A stretch of 57,997 nt of DNA from a bacterium (lineage in GTDB: Bacteria > Babelota > Babeliae > Babelales > JABGSX01), in assembly GCA_018647505.1 (NCBI GenBank), contig JABGSX010000013.1, positions 1-57,997 of the forward strand. The letters are read 5' to 3'. The notes under the pieces were generated by a model. It was given only the letters and a program-made list of their open reading frames with translations. It was not told where the DNA came from and did not search any database. Positions 17,557 through 25,461 of this stretch are shown here, piece by piece (the stretch's first letter is position 1; each line of letters begins with the position of its first letter). A program made the position numbers and the translations under genes.

Positions 17557-18225
17557 GTGTGTAGCGAAGAAGAAAAAAAGTTTGTTGAGTATTTAAAACA
17601 ATTTGTTACAGATAACAAAAAGAACAAATTTAAAGAAGTTTTAGAGTGGAGAACTCGGCATATAGCGGTTGTCCTTGAAGATATTTATCAGCCTTTAAAC
17701 GCAAGTGCAATTATTAGATCATGTGATTGCTTTGGAATACAAGATCTGCATGTTGTTGAAAATGTTAACAGGTTTAAAGATACTCAGGGGGTCTCAAGAG
17801 GCGCTTTTAAATGGGTTAATGTTGAACGCCATACTTCTCTTGACGACGCGGTTAAATTTTTTAAGAAAAATAAATATTCGCTTGTTGTTACCTCTCCAGC
17901 TGCTAAAAAATCTATTTGTGATTTACCATTAAATAATAAAGTAGCCCTTGCATTTGGGACTGAATGGACCGGCGCAAGTGATGAGCTAATTGAAAAAGCT
18001 GACGACCTTGTTTCAATTCCAATGTGTGGTTTTACAGAGAGTTTTAATGTTTCTGTTAGTGTGGCTTTGTGCTTATATGAGCTTACGAGTAGATTGCACA
18101 AATCTGATATCAAATGGAGGCTAACTGAAAATGAAAAGCAAGGCATGATTTTTCAATGGTTAAAGGCTGTGGTTAAAGATCCAGAAAAGTATAAAAAATA
18201 TTTCAATAAAAAAAGTGAAAAATAG
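17557..18225 (+). CDS. trmH: TrmH-type tRNA/rRNA 2'-O-ribose methyltransferase
   Basis: 222 residues from GTG 17557 (TAGGA upstream). The SPOUT methylase motifs are visible: motif 1 NASAIIRSCDCFG, motif 2 ALAFGTEWTGASDE, and motif 3 IPMCGFTESFNVSVSVALCLYE, which form the knotted S-adenosylmethionine site. The N-terminal sequence ERTRHIAVVLEDIYQP-like (here WRTRHIAVVLEDIYQP) and the length match TrmH, which methylates G18 of tRNA. A second SPOUT gene at 31414 is the RlmB type. Substrate is inferred from family. Confidence 0.85.
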   Translation: MCSEEEKKFVEYLKQFVTDNKKNKFKEVLEWRTRHIAVVLEDIYQPLNASAIIRSCDCFGIQDLHVVENVNRFKDTQGVSRGAFKWVNVERHTSLDDAVKFFKKNKYSLVVTSPAAKKSICDLPLNNKVALAFGTEWTGASDELIEKADDLVSIPMCGFTESFNVSVSVALCLYELTSRLHKSDIKWRLTENEKQGMIFQWLKAVVKDPEKYKKYFNKKSEK

Positions 18226-18306
18226 GCCTTGAAAAAGGAGAAAAACAAAACATACTTAATATATTAGTTCATCATTATTATTTTTCTTTTTTTATGGAGA
18301 ACCTAT

Positions 18307-18646
18307 GTGAAATCGCTCATTATTATTTTCTATTTTGTTTTGTTTTGTTTTATTTAGTTTTGTTGGAATGATGGCAACAGGTGACTCAGCCGAACATGTG
18401 CTAGTGGAGCCTCGGTATCTTTTTTCTCTAGAAGTTTCTGGCGAAAACAAGGTAGATTTAGCAAGGGAAATTGCAACAGGTTTTCGCGACGGGGGAAGTC
18501 CAACCATGTTTATGACAGATGGTCCAGAAAAAGGCTTTATGTGCGTATTTATTAGTTCGCCACAAAAAAGCCTTGAAGTTGCAGGAGTATTATCCCAGTG
18601 CCTCGGTGATGCAATGCATGGCTGTGAATTGAGTGAGCTAGCGTAG
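18307..18646 (+). pseudogene. Small exported protein split by a TTTTG-repeat frameshift
   Basis: GTG 18307, with GGAG seven bases upstream, begins a signal-peptide-like sequence (KSLIIIFYFVLFCFI) that stops at TAG. Immediately after, in the next frame, a coding stretch runs to 18646 (about 90 residues: EHVLVEPRYLFSLEVSGEN, later MCVFISSPQKSLEVAGVL). Three TTTTG units at 18333-18347 lie in the signal peptide. Adding one five-base unit would join the two parts into one exported protein with a complete signal peptide. It may be switched off, decayed or wrongly assembled. Function not recognised. Confidence 0.6.
18333..18347 (+). repeat. Three tandem TTTTG units
   Basis: A short pentanucleotide repeat inside the signal-peptide coding region. 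Because five is not a multiple of three, a change in copy number changes the reading frame downstream. Confidence 0.8.
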
Positions 18647-18705
18647 TAAATATAAAAAGGGGAATAGTATTGAATGCTTAGTGGTCAGATTGCTTTCGTA
18701 TTCGC

Positions 18706-18852
18706 GTGAAATTGGGGGTGAGCGGGGTTCTGATATTGTTCCGTAAGACAAAAAAGGTAAGATCTTTAGATGACGAAAGAGTTAAATTTCTTAAGCGTCG
18801 CTTAATCGACGATGGAGATCCGGTTGATTTGCGACGTTCCCTATATGATTGA
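18706..18852 (+). CDS. Possible very small protein
   Basis: GTG 18706 to TGA 18852 gives 48 residues. The second half (RSLDDERVKFLKRRLIDDGDPVDLRRSLYD) reads like a genuine charged protein end and has good codon texture, but no ribosome binding site was found before the start. It may be a remnant of a larger gene. The minus strand here is also open (18678-18875). Low confidence. Confidence 0.25.
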   Translation: MKLGVSGVLILFRKTKKVRSLDDERVKFLKRRLIDDGDPVDLRRSLYD

Positions 18853-18877
18853 GGATGGAGTAACGCAATGTACAACT

Positions 18878-18905
18878 AAAAAGCCGCAATAATTTGCGGC
18901 TTTTT
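18878..18905. terminator. Bidirectional intrinsic terminator
   Basis: AAAAAGCCGCAA pairs with TTTGCGGCTTTTT around a short AT loop. It lies between the plus-strand small genes and the minus-strand gene ending at 18931. Confidence 0.85.
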
Positions 18906-18930
18906 ATATTTTCGGTTCTTTGTGTAAAGC

Positions 18931-19503
18931 TTATGCAGCTGTAGCTGCTGCGCTTGTTTTTTCTGTGATGATTTTCTCTGCTTTTTCTTTTGCTTTTCCT
19001 TCTAATTTTTCAAGAAGTGCTTGAGCTTTTTGCTTGAGTTCTGTTGGAATGTAGGTATTTCTTAATGATTCCTCAAGTTTTCCTGCAAGTTCAGCGTCAT
19101 TTTCAAGTTCAGGATTTTCTAATAATGCTAGAACTTCTTTGTATTGATCCATTGTGTTTCTGTATTCGTTAACACGTGTTCTTTCGGCTGCATTTTTTGA
19201 GTCGCTCCATATTACATAAGCCATGCCACCAATCATTGCTGCCCATACACCTGCAATAATTGCTCTTTCTGAATCGGCTGCAAGCCATTCTGTTGTTGCT
19301 CCACAGGCTTGTTTTGTGCCATTCCAGATTACAGTTGCTGATTTTTCAACAATATTTAGAGCCGGAGTGAGAAACTTAGCAAGACGAGGTGTGTTTTGTA
19401 TGGCCATCTCACTTTGGATAGCTTGTGCAACACCTTCGCTGGCTGTTTGTGTGATGCTAGCTGTAAGCAAAGTTGTAAGTAAAAGTAATTTTATTTTGGA
19501 CAT
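18931..19503 (-). CDS. Small exported or membrane protein with helical tail
   Basis: 190 residues with GGAGG four bases before the ATG. There is a signal peptide (KIKLLLLTTLLTASITQTAS), a membrane helix in the middle (RAIIAGVWAAMIGGMAYVIW), then a strongly helical Glu/Lys/Ala-rich C-terminus (KQKAQALLEKLEGKAKEKAEK) likely to form a coiled coil, ending in an Ala-rich tail. No family recognised. The organisation (signal, one helix, charged helix) is like that of the decayed neighbour at 19728-20252. Confidence 0.75.
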   Translation of the reverse strand: MSKIKLLLLTTLLTASITQTASEGVAQAIQSEMAIQNTPRLAKFLTPALNIVEKSATVIWNGTKQACGATTEWLAADSERAIIAGVWAAMIGGMAYVIWSDSKNAAERTRVNEYRNTMDQYKEVLALLENPELENDAELAGKLEESLRNTYIPTELKQKAQALLEKLEGKAKEKAEKIITEKTSAAATAA

Positions 19504-19950
19504 AAATCCTCCAAATAAAAAGGAATTTAGAAAATAAAAATAAAGAACCTATTTAATTATTCTCTAATAATTGCGGCAAAATAGCAATAAACGTTGTTTT
19601 TGTTTGTGTGTTAAATTCAAATAACAATTGTTTGGGGTGCAAATAATAAGCATCCTTTCATTTGGAAGGACGCTTATTACTTTGTTTTTTAAGTCTTTTT
19701 TGGAGTTTTTATTTTCAGGAAGCAAATTTATTGTGCGAGTGGCTTGGCTGAAGTTTGCTTATTTATTGCAAAAAAAAGTTGTTTTTCATGTGCTTTTTCT
19801 TGCGTCGATAAGATGGAATCCAAAAACTTTTTGTGAAGAAATAAGATTAAACCATAAAATACTGTTGTACTTCCAAGCAATACAATATTAGGATGTTTTC
19901 CGAACCAGATACCAGTTTTTTTAATTGCGGAGCATGAATTTGAAAAACCA

Positions 19951-20003
19951 GCGGATGTTATTCTAGATGTTTTCTCCCATCCTGATGATGCAATGTTTTT
20001 TGC
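19951..20003 (-). repeat. Internal duplication, unit 2
   Basis: Related to 20038-20090 at an 87-base offset. It carries GGA (Gly) where the other unit has TGA. It preserves the pattern IASS-WEK-SRI in translation. Confidence 0.8.
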
Positions 20004-20037
20004 AATTTGAATTGATGCAGATGAAGTTGAAAGACAA

Positions 20038-20090
20038 GCGGCCTTTATTCTAGATGCCTTCTCCCATCATGATGATGCAATGCTTTTTGT
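20038..20090 (-). repeat. Internal duplication, unit 1 (carries the TGA)
   Basis: The partner of 19951-20003. The TGA at 20067-20069 replaces the Gly codon of the other unit; most other differences are substitutions that keep the frame open. Confidence 0.8.
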
Positions 20091-20314
20091 CGGTGTTAGT
20101 GGGCTGGTTGTTTTTTGCGTGTCGTCACGAGCGACGGTGTTTGCGAGTTTATCACCTGGTACTGGAGTTAAGGCTGTGGTAGAGTCCGAAGCGCTTGTAA
20201 TGGTTACAGACAACAACAGGCTAAAAAACACGGCATTACGAATTTTGTTCATAAAGATTCTTTCGAATATTATTTAGGTAAAATAACTAATTGCAGTTCC
20301 AGAATTGTACTCTT

Positions 20315-20767
20315 TTACGCTATTAGTTCAAGAAGTTTTTTTTCTTGTTTTTCCATTTTTTCATATTCTGAATCTATTTTGTGGTCATAACCGAGAAGAT
20401 GGCAAATTCCGTGTACAAGTAGAACATTCAAGTAGTCGCTAAGCGAACAATTTTGCTCTTCTGCGTCAACTTTAGATTTTTCTAGGCTGATTATAATGTC
20501 GCCCAAGCTTTTGTCCTCCTCTGATGTTATTTCTATGTTCTCATCAGGTTTAAGTTTTGTGTGGTATGGAAACGACAAAATGTCTGTGGGGGTATCTTTA
20601 CCTCTAAACTTTTTGTTCATGGTTTGGATTTTAGAATTATCGGTTAACAAAATTCCAATATCAAAATCACCATAACCAAGGAAATTAAGAATTATTTGAG
20701 TGCTTTTCTTAAGACGTTCTGTGTCATAGTCGTATTTCAAAGCGTGTTTTTCGATAATGTTAATCAT
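20315..20767 (-). CDS. ybeY: Endoribonuclease YbeY
   Basis: 150 residues, the normal length. The metal site HGICHLLGYDH (His-x3-His-x5-His) is intact, and the upstream block MNKKFRGKDTPTDILSFPY is the family signature. YbeY is a zinc-dependent RNase that takes part in 16S rRNA 3' maturation and ribosome quality control. It overlaps the end of valS by eight bases, so the two are probably cotranscribed and translationally coupled. Confidence 0.95.
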   Translation of the reverse strand: MINIIEKHALKYDYDTERLKKSTQIILNFLGYGDFDIGILLTDNSKIQTMNKKFRGKDTPTDILSFPYHTKLKPDENIEITSEEDKSLGDIIISLEKSKVDAEEQNCSLSDYLNVLLVHGICHLLGYDHKIDSEYEKMEKQEKKLLELIA

Positions 20768-23240
20768 CGCTGTCTTCCATGTTTATGCATGCACGCATTG
20801 TGTCACCTTCTTTTTCGATTGTGCATTTTTCACATTTATTTTTGTATGTTATTTTTTTTGCCTTTGTAATGCCTTTTACCAGTGCTTCTTCATTTTGAAT
20901 ATCTGAAATTACATTTTTTTCTTCAGAGCAAATTGTCAGTTCTTCAAGCTCTGTTTTTAATGAAAGTTGTTGTTCTGTCTTTATTTTTCTTACACGTCCA
21001 ATTGCGTACAAAATATTTTTCATAGCATTGAAGCTTTGTTCAAATTTGTGTTTTATTTGAACACCTTCAAATGTTGTTTGGTGTACGGAGTCTACACCTA
21101 CAGAGTCTTTGTAAACAATTTGGTACAGTTCTTCTGTAACGTGTGGAAGGTAGGGTGCATACATTTGTAAAATTCGCAGGCCTATGTGGCTTAAGGTTTT
21201 AAGAGTGGCTTTTATTTGCTCAGGCTTGTAATTTTCTGGATTGAAAAGTTGGTCTTTTATAACCTCAAGATAATTGTCGCAGAAATCTTTCCAGAAAAAA
21301 TGCTCTATGGAGTTTAGGGCTAGACTGAATTCATTTTTTTCAAGGTATTGTTCGTATGTGACAAAGCATTCAGAGGATGCTTGCATAATCCATTCGTTAA
21401 CAACTCCAAGATTTTTAAAATCTTTGTTATCAAGATCAGCGCCTTGAATATGTTCTTTCAAAAATCTAAATGCATTCCAAAGTTTTGTAACAAGACGATT
21501 ACCAATTTTGAATTGGTTTTCGGAAAAAGCAGTGTCTTGTCCGAGTGTTCCCGTTGCGGTCCAAAAACGTATAGTGTCTGCGGGATATCTATCCAGAAGA
21601 TTTTTTGGTGAAAGAGGATTGTTGTTTAGCGATTTTGAAATTTTCTCTTTTTTTGGACTTAGAACATGTCCTGATATGGCAATTGTTTTCCATGGTATTG
21701 TTTTAAAGTGCATCCATGATTTTACTATTGTATAAAATGCCCATGTTCTTATTATGTCGTGTGCTTGCGGTCTATAACTCATTGGGATAAATTCTAATGC
21801 ATCGGATACTTCAAACACCTTTGTTGAATTTTTGGTATATAGCATGTTGCAAATTTGTGGTGTAATTGATGAGGTGTTCCACGTGTCCATGATATCTGTG
21901 TCTGGAGTAATCTTGTTTTCGTTGCATTTTGGGCATATTTTACCTGGATAACAACTTTCTTGTGGATCGATAGGAAGCTGGTTAATGTCTGGTAGTAAAA
22001 CTTCTTGGCAGTTTTCACAGTACCAAACAGGAAACGGAATTCCGTAAAAACGTTGTCGTGATATACACCAGTCCCACTGCAAGTTTTCTACCCAGTTTTT
22101 GTACCTAGATTTCATGAATTCTGGGTGCCATGTTATTTTATCTGCTGCTTTTAAAAAATCATCTTTTGAATCAAGAATTTTAATGAACCACTGTGGAAGC
22201 TCTATAAACTCAATATCTTGTTTGCATCGTTCGTGTATGTTGACACTGTGAGATATTGGTTGTTGTTCTAATACAAGATTTTTATCTTGGAGGATTTCAA
22301 GAATTTTTTTGCGCGCCTCTATTGTTTTCAAGCCGCCTATAAAAGGGACACTTTCTAATAATTTGCCGGCTTTGTCAATTGATTGTATACACTTGAGGTT
22401 GTGCTTTTTGTACCATTCAATATCTGTTTTGTCCCCAAATGTGCAGCACATGACAAGACCTGTTCCTTTTTCAATATCAACTTTTTCATCGGCCAAAATT
22501 GGAATTTCTTGGTTGAATAACGGGACAATTGCGACATTTTCTTTAAGATTTGAATATCGCTTGTCGCTTGGATGGTAAAAGAGTGCTACGCATGATGCAA
22601 GCAACTCTGGTCTTGTTGTGGCAATTACAAGTTGGTTTCCGCTTTTGTCAGCAAATGCAATATTGCTAAAAAGTGTCTTTTTTTCTTGGTCTTCAAGTTC
22701 TGCTTGAGCAACAGATGTTCTGCAGGTTGTACAATATGGAGCCGGTTCATTTTTTCGATATATACAGTTTTGCTTATAAAGACGAATAAATGATTCTTGT
22801 GACAGCTTTCTTACGTCGTCTGATATTGTTGAGTAGCAGTAGTCCCAGTCGGCAGACAAACCAATCGCTTTCCACAAACACTCAAATTCTTTTTCAACAA
22901 GTTTTGTTTCTTCAAGGCACTTTTTTATAAATTCTGACCTTGGAAGCAGGTGCCCTTTTGTTTTTTGTTTTTTTTCTACGTATCGTTCTGTTGGCAAACC
23001 GTTGTCATCAAATCCGAAAGGATAAAAAACAGATAGTCCGCACATTCTTTTGTAACGAGCAATAATGTCAGTTTGAGTGTATGAGCAAATGTGGCCAATA
23101 TGGATAGCTCCAGAAACTGTTGGGGGAGGTGTGTCTATACTAAAAATTGGGCCATTTTTTTTGTGAGAATAGGTACCTTTTTCTTCCCAAAATTTTTGTG
23201 ATTTTTTGTCTAGAATTTGGTAATCGTAACGTTTTTCCAT
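20760..23240 (-). CDS. valS: Valyl-tRNA synthetase, archaeal/rickettsial type
   Basis: 826 residues. It charges tRNA-Val. The class I signatures are present: HIGH at residues 47-50 (TVSGAIHIGH) and KISKS near residue 535. The editing domain and a four-cysteine zinc region (YCENCQEV and KICPKCNENK) are visible, as is a CTTCRTSVAQAELED block. The sequence GFDDNGLPTERYVEKK near residues 75-90 is typical of the archaeal type of ValRS also found in Rickettsiales, whereas the common bacterial type has a GTDHAGIATQ-like sequence there. The C-terminal coiled coil of the common bacterial type is not evident. This suggests ancient transfer. Confidence 0.9.
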   Translation of the reverse strand: MEKRYDYQILDKKSQKFWEEKGTYSHKKNGPIFSIDTPPPTVSGAIHIGHICSYTQTDIIARYKRMCGLSVFYPFGFDDNGLPTERYVEKKQKTKGHLLPRSEFIKKCLEETKLVEKEFECLWKAIGLSADWDYCYSTISDDVRKLSQESFIRLYKQNCIYRKNEPAPYCTTCRTSVAQAELEDQEKKTLFSNIAFADKSGNQLVIATTRPELLASCVALFYHPSDKRYSNLKENVAIVPLFNQEIPILADEKVDIEKGTGLVMCCTFGDKTDIEWYKKHNLKCIQSIDKAGKLLESVPFIGGLKTIEARKKILEILQDKNLVLEQQPISHSVNIHERCKQDIEFIELPQWFIKILDSKDDFLKAADKITWHPEFMKSRYKNWVENLQWDWCISRQRFYGIPFPVWYCENCQEVLLPDINQLPIDPQESCYPGKICPKCNENKITPDTDIMDTWNTSSITPQICNMLYTKNSTKVFEVSDALEFIPMSYRPQAHDIIRTWAFYTIVKSWMHFKTIPWKTIAISGHVLSPKKEKISKSLNNNPLSPKNLLDRYPADTIRFWTATGTLGQDTAFSENQFKIGNRLVTKLWNAFRFLKEHIQGADLDNKDFKNLGVVNEWIMQASSECFVTYEQYLEKNEFSLALNSIEHFFWKDFCDNYLEVIKDQLFNPENYKPEQIKATLKTLSHIGLRILQMYAPYLPHVTEELYQIVYKDSVGVDSVHQTTFEGVQIKHKFEQSFNAMKNILYAIGRVRKIKTEQQLSLKTELEELTICSEEKNVISDIQNEEALVKGITKAKKITYKNKCEKCTIEKEGDTMRACINMEDSDD

Positions 23241-23319
23241 GATATCCGCTATTTAAAATATTAGAAAAATTATAATTGTTTTTAGGGTACAATGTAACCT
23301 TAATAGGGTCAAAATAACA

Positions 23320-25461
23320 TTACTGTTTAAGCAGATTGTGTATGTTTTGTGCCTCAACTCGGTGGCCAAGCTTTTTTAAGCATAATTCCATTTTGAGTGG
23401 GTACGAGTGCTTTTTTTCAATAGAGAAACATTTTTGATATTGCTCAAGGGCCTTTTTGTAATTTTTTGCTTTTAAATATGTTTCCGCAAGATAAAATATA
23501 ATGCTAAGTTTCTTTGGGCTGTTTTTTAGAGCTTTTTTGAAGTAAAAAACGGCTTGTTCATATTGCTTTTTGTGAAAGTAGGCCGTTCCGATATTTGCCA
23601 GAAAGTCTGTCACATTTGGCTTGTATTCAAGAGCTTGTTTGTATGCGAAAATGGCTTCGTCATATTTTTTCAATTTGAGTGCGGTAAACCCATATGAAGA
23701 AAATCCTGTTTCGTTAGTAAAGTCTTTTTTTGTGCAACAAATTTTAAAATGTCTGTAAGCATTTAGGAAGTCATTTTTTTTCGCGTGAATTTTTCCAAGA
23801 GTATAATCAAATCTACCATAAAATTTGTTTGTCTTTCTGCCTTGTGTGGCTATTTCTTCAGCTAGCTTGAGATTTCCTTTTTGGTATAGGAGTGCCGAAA
23901 GATTGTTATATGGTTCAGGGTAATTAGGATTAATTTGAACACATTTTTTAAGGAGATCGATTGCTTTTTCAGTTTGTCCAGAATAGGCGTAGTGCATTGC
24001 AAGATTGTTGTATGGGTTTGGGTAATAGGGATCTAATTTTATTGCTTTTTTAAAAAAGACTGTTGCTTTGCCGGATTGGTTGTTCTCGGATAAATGTACT
24101 CCATAGTTGTTGTTTGTTCTTGCTTTGTTTGGTGCTTGTTGCAGAGCGTTTTCCCAAAATTTTATTTTATTACTCCACACAAGGTTTCGCCGATATGTTA
24201 AAAATCCTAGCGAAGCTATCAAGATTATGTAAAACGCGACTATGCAGTTTTTTCGTCTTTCTCTTTTTCTGCAGCAAGCTAATAACGCTTTAATGACTCC
24301 AGAGCTTATTAAAAACAGTATTCCGATAGATGATAGATAGGTTTTGTAATCGTTTATCATCTCTGGAGACGGAATTATTGTTGAGCGAAGCATCAAGCCC
24401 AGAAAAAACCATATTACGCCGAAACATATTGGATTTTTCGGATCTAATTTTAACATTTTGAAAGTGTAATACAATGCCAGTATTAGAAATGCTAGTGGGA
24501 CGATGCAGCTTACATGTAATGGGCTACCAATGATTTTGTAGTCATATTCAACACTGATATTAAATGGCCAAAAAAAGATGAAAATGTAGTGCAGAATTAC
24601 CTGAAACTCGGATATAAAAAACTGTAATGGTCTTATTGGATCGTAATAGTGGTTGGTTATTGTGTTTCCGGCATTATTGTGTGTAAATTTTGTTAAAAAT
24701 TCTCCACCCAGAAAAAACGACGGCTTTAGGAATACCATTAGGATGCCAACAGAAACTAGAAAGAAAAAAGAGTATATAGAAAGTCTTTTTTTAAAGGTGG
24801 TCCAATCACCCTGGGCGATAAAAAACCAGTCAATAGAAACAAGAAGAAGCGGACAAATTATAATAATTTCCTTTGTGCCTGTTGCCAAAAAACAAAATAT
24901 TCCAGTCAAAGATAGCCAAAGCATTTTTTTATAGATTAATTTTGTTTGTAAGAATTTTGTGAAAAACAGACAAATGCTTACAATGCACAGAGTTGCAAGC
25001 CCTTCTGACTGTCCCTGAGATATATAGGAGGTCGTTTGAGACTGAACAGGATGTAGCAAAAAAAATAATGCTGTTGTGCTGGAAATATAAAGTGCGTTTT
25101 TTTGGAAAAAGTTTTTTGTTTTTAGTTTTGATAAAAGTGTGAATAAAAGAAAAAAAACACAAATCCCGCACAGGATGTGGATTGCTATATTGATGGTTCT
25201 ATACATAAAAGGGTTGAATTTTGCTACATTAAAACATAATTTATTGATCACAAATGTTAACCATCTAGTATTTCGTAGAAAAATTGCTTTGAGTGGCAAC
25301 ATTCTTAGACGGTGGAATTTAATTATAAATTCATCGTCGAATTGAAATGGATAATTTATTGATGGCAGATACACCAGCGTAGTAACAAGGACTAAGGCCA
25401 GTGGTATTAATATTTTACACCAAAGTTTTTCCCACAATATTTTTACTGGCTTGGCTTTCAT
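23320..25461 (-). CDS. TMTC-like polytopic membrane protein with TPR repeats (copy 2)
   Basis: 713 residues. The N-terminal 400 or so residues have about ten membrane helices; FQFDDE in the first loop corresponds to the acidic motif of GT-C glycosyltransferases. A series of TPR units fills the C-terminal 300 residues (for example PYNNLAMHYAYSGQTEKAID, then PYNNLSALLYQKGNLKLAEE). This is the arrangement of eukaryotic TMTC O-mannosyltransferases and their bacterial relatives. Its ATG directly follows the stop of its upstream paralogue at 25462. A role in glycosylating exported proteins is inferred. Confidence 0.8.
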   Translation of the reverse strand: MKAKPVKILWEKLWCKILIPLALVLVTTLVYLPSINYPFQFDDEFIIKFHRLRMLPLKAIFLRNTRWLTFVINKLCFNVAKFNPFMYRTINIAIHILCGICVFFLLFTLLSKLKTKNFFQKNALYISSTTALFFLLHPVQSQTTSYISQGQSEGLATLCIVSICLFFTKFLQTKLIYKKMLWLSLTGIFCFLATGTKEIIIICPLLLVSIDWFFIAQGDWTTFKKRLSIYSFFFLVSVGILMVFLKPSFFLGGEFLTKFTHNNAGNTITNHYYDPIRPLQFFISEFQVILHYIFIFFWPFNISVEYDYKIIGSPLHVSCIVPLAFLILALYYTFKMLKLDPKNPICFGVIWFFLGLMLRSTIIPSPEMINDYKTYLSSIGILFLISSGVIKALLACCRKRERRKNCIVAFYIILIASLGFLTYRRNLVWSNKIKFWENALQQAPNKARTNNNYGVHLSENNQSGKATVFFKKAIKLDPYYPNPYNNLAMHYAYSGQTEKAIDLLKKCVQINPNYPEPYNNLSALLYQKGNLKLAEEIATQGRKTNKFYGRFDYTLGKIHAKKNDFLNAYRHFKICCTKKDFTNETGFSSYGFTALKLKKYDEAIFAYKQALEYKPNVTDFLANIGTAYFHKKQYEQAVFYFKKALKNSPKKLSIIFYLAETYLKAKNYKKALEQYQKCFSIEKKHSYPLKMELCLKKLGHRVEAQNIHNLLKQ

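Larger units (their letters stand above)
19728..20252 (-). pseudogene. Exported protein interrupted by one in-frame TGA, with an internal duplication
   Basis: The frame starts at 20252 with a signal peptide (NKIRNAVFFSLLLSVTITSA) and meets TGA at 20067-20069. Beyond it the same frame stays open to TAA at 19728-19730. The protein contains a 29-codon-spaced duplication: IASS-stop-WEKASRIKAA and then IASSGWEKTSRITSA. The stop stands exactly where the second copy has Gly (GGA), so a single G-to-T change explains it. The second half includes a membrane-like segment (NIVLLGSTTVFYGLILFL) and a charged helix. TGA is an ordinary stop elsewhere in this window, so recoding is unlikely. Confidence 0.75.

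Noticed and set aside
19628-19891. Plus-strand open frame of 87 codons
   Set aside because: It is opposite the decayed minus-strand gene, has no ribosome binding site, and its hydrophobic sequence is explained by the antisense of that gene.
19728-20252. UGA recoded as glycine
   Set aside because: TGA is used as a normal stop by several intact genes here (for example the toxin-like gene and ftsA-to-galE neighbours), so a changed code is unlikely; a point mutation is simpler.
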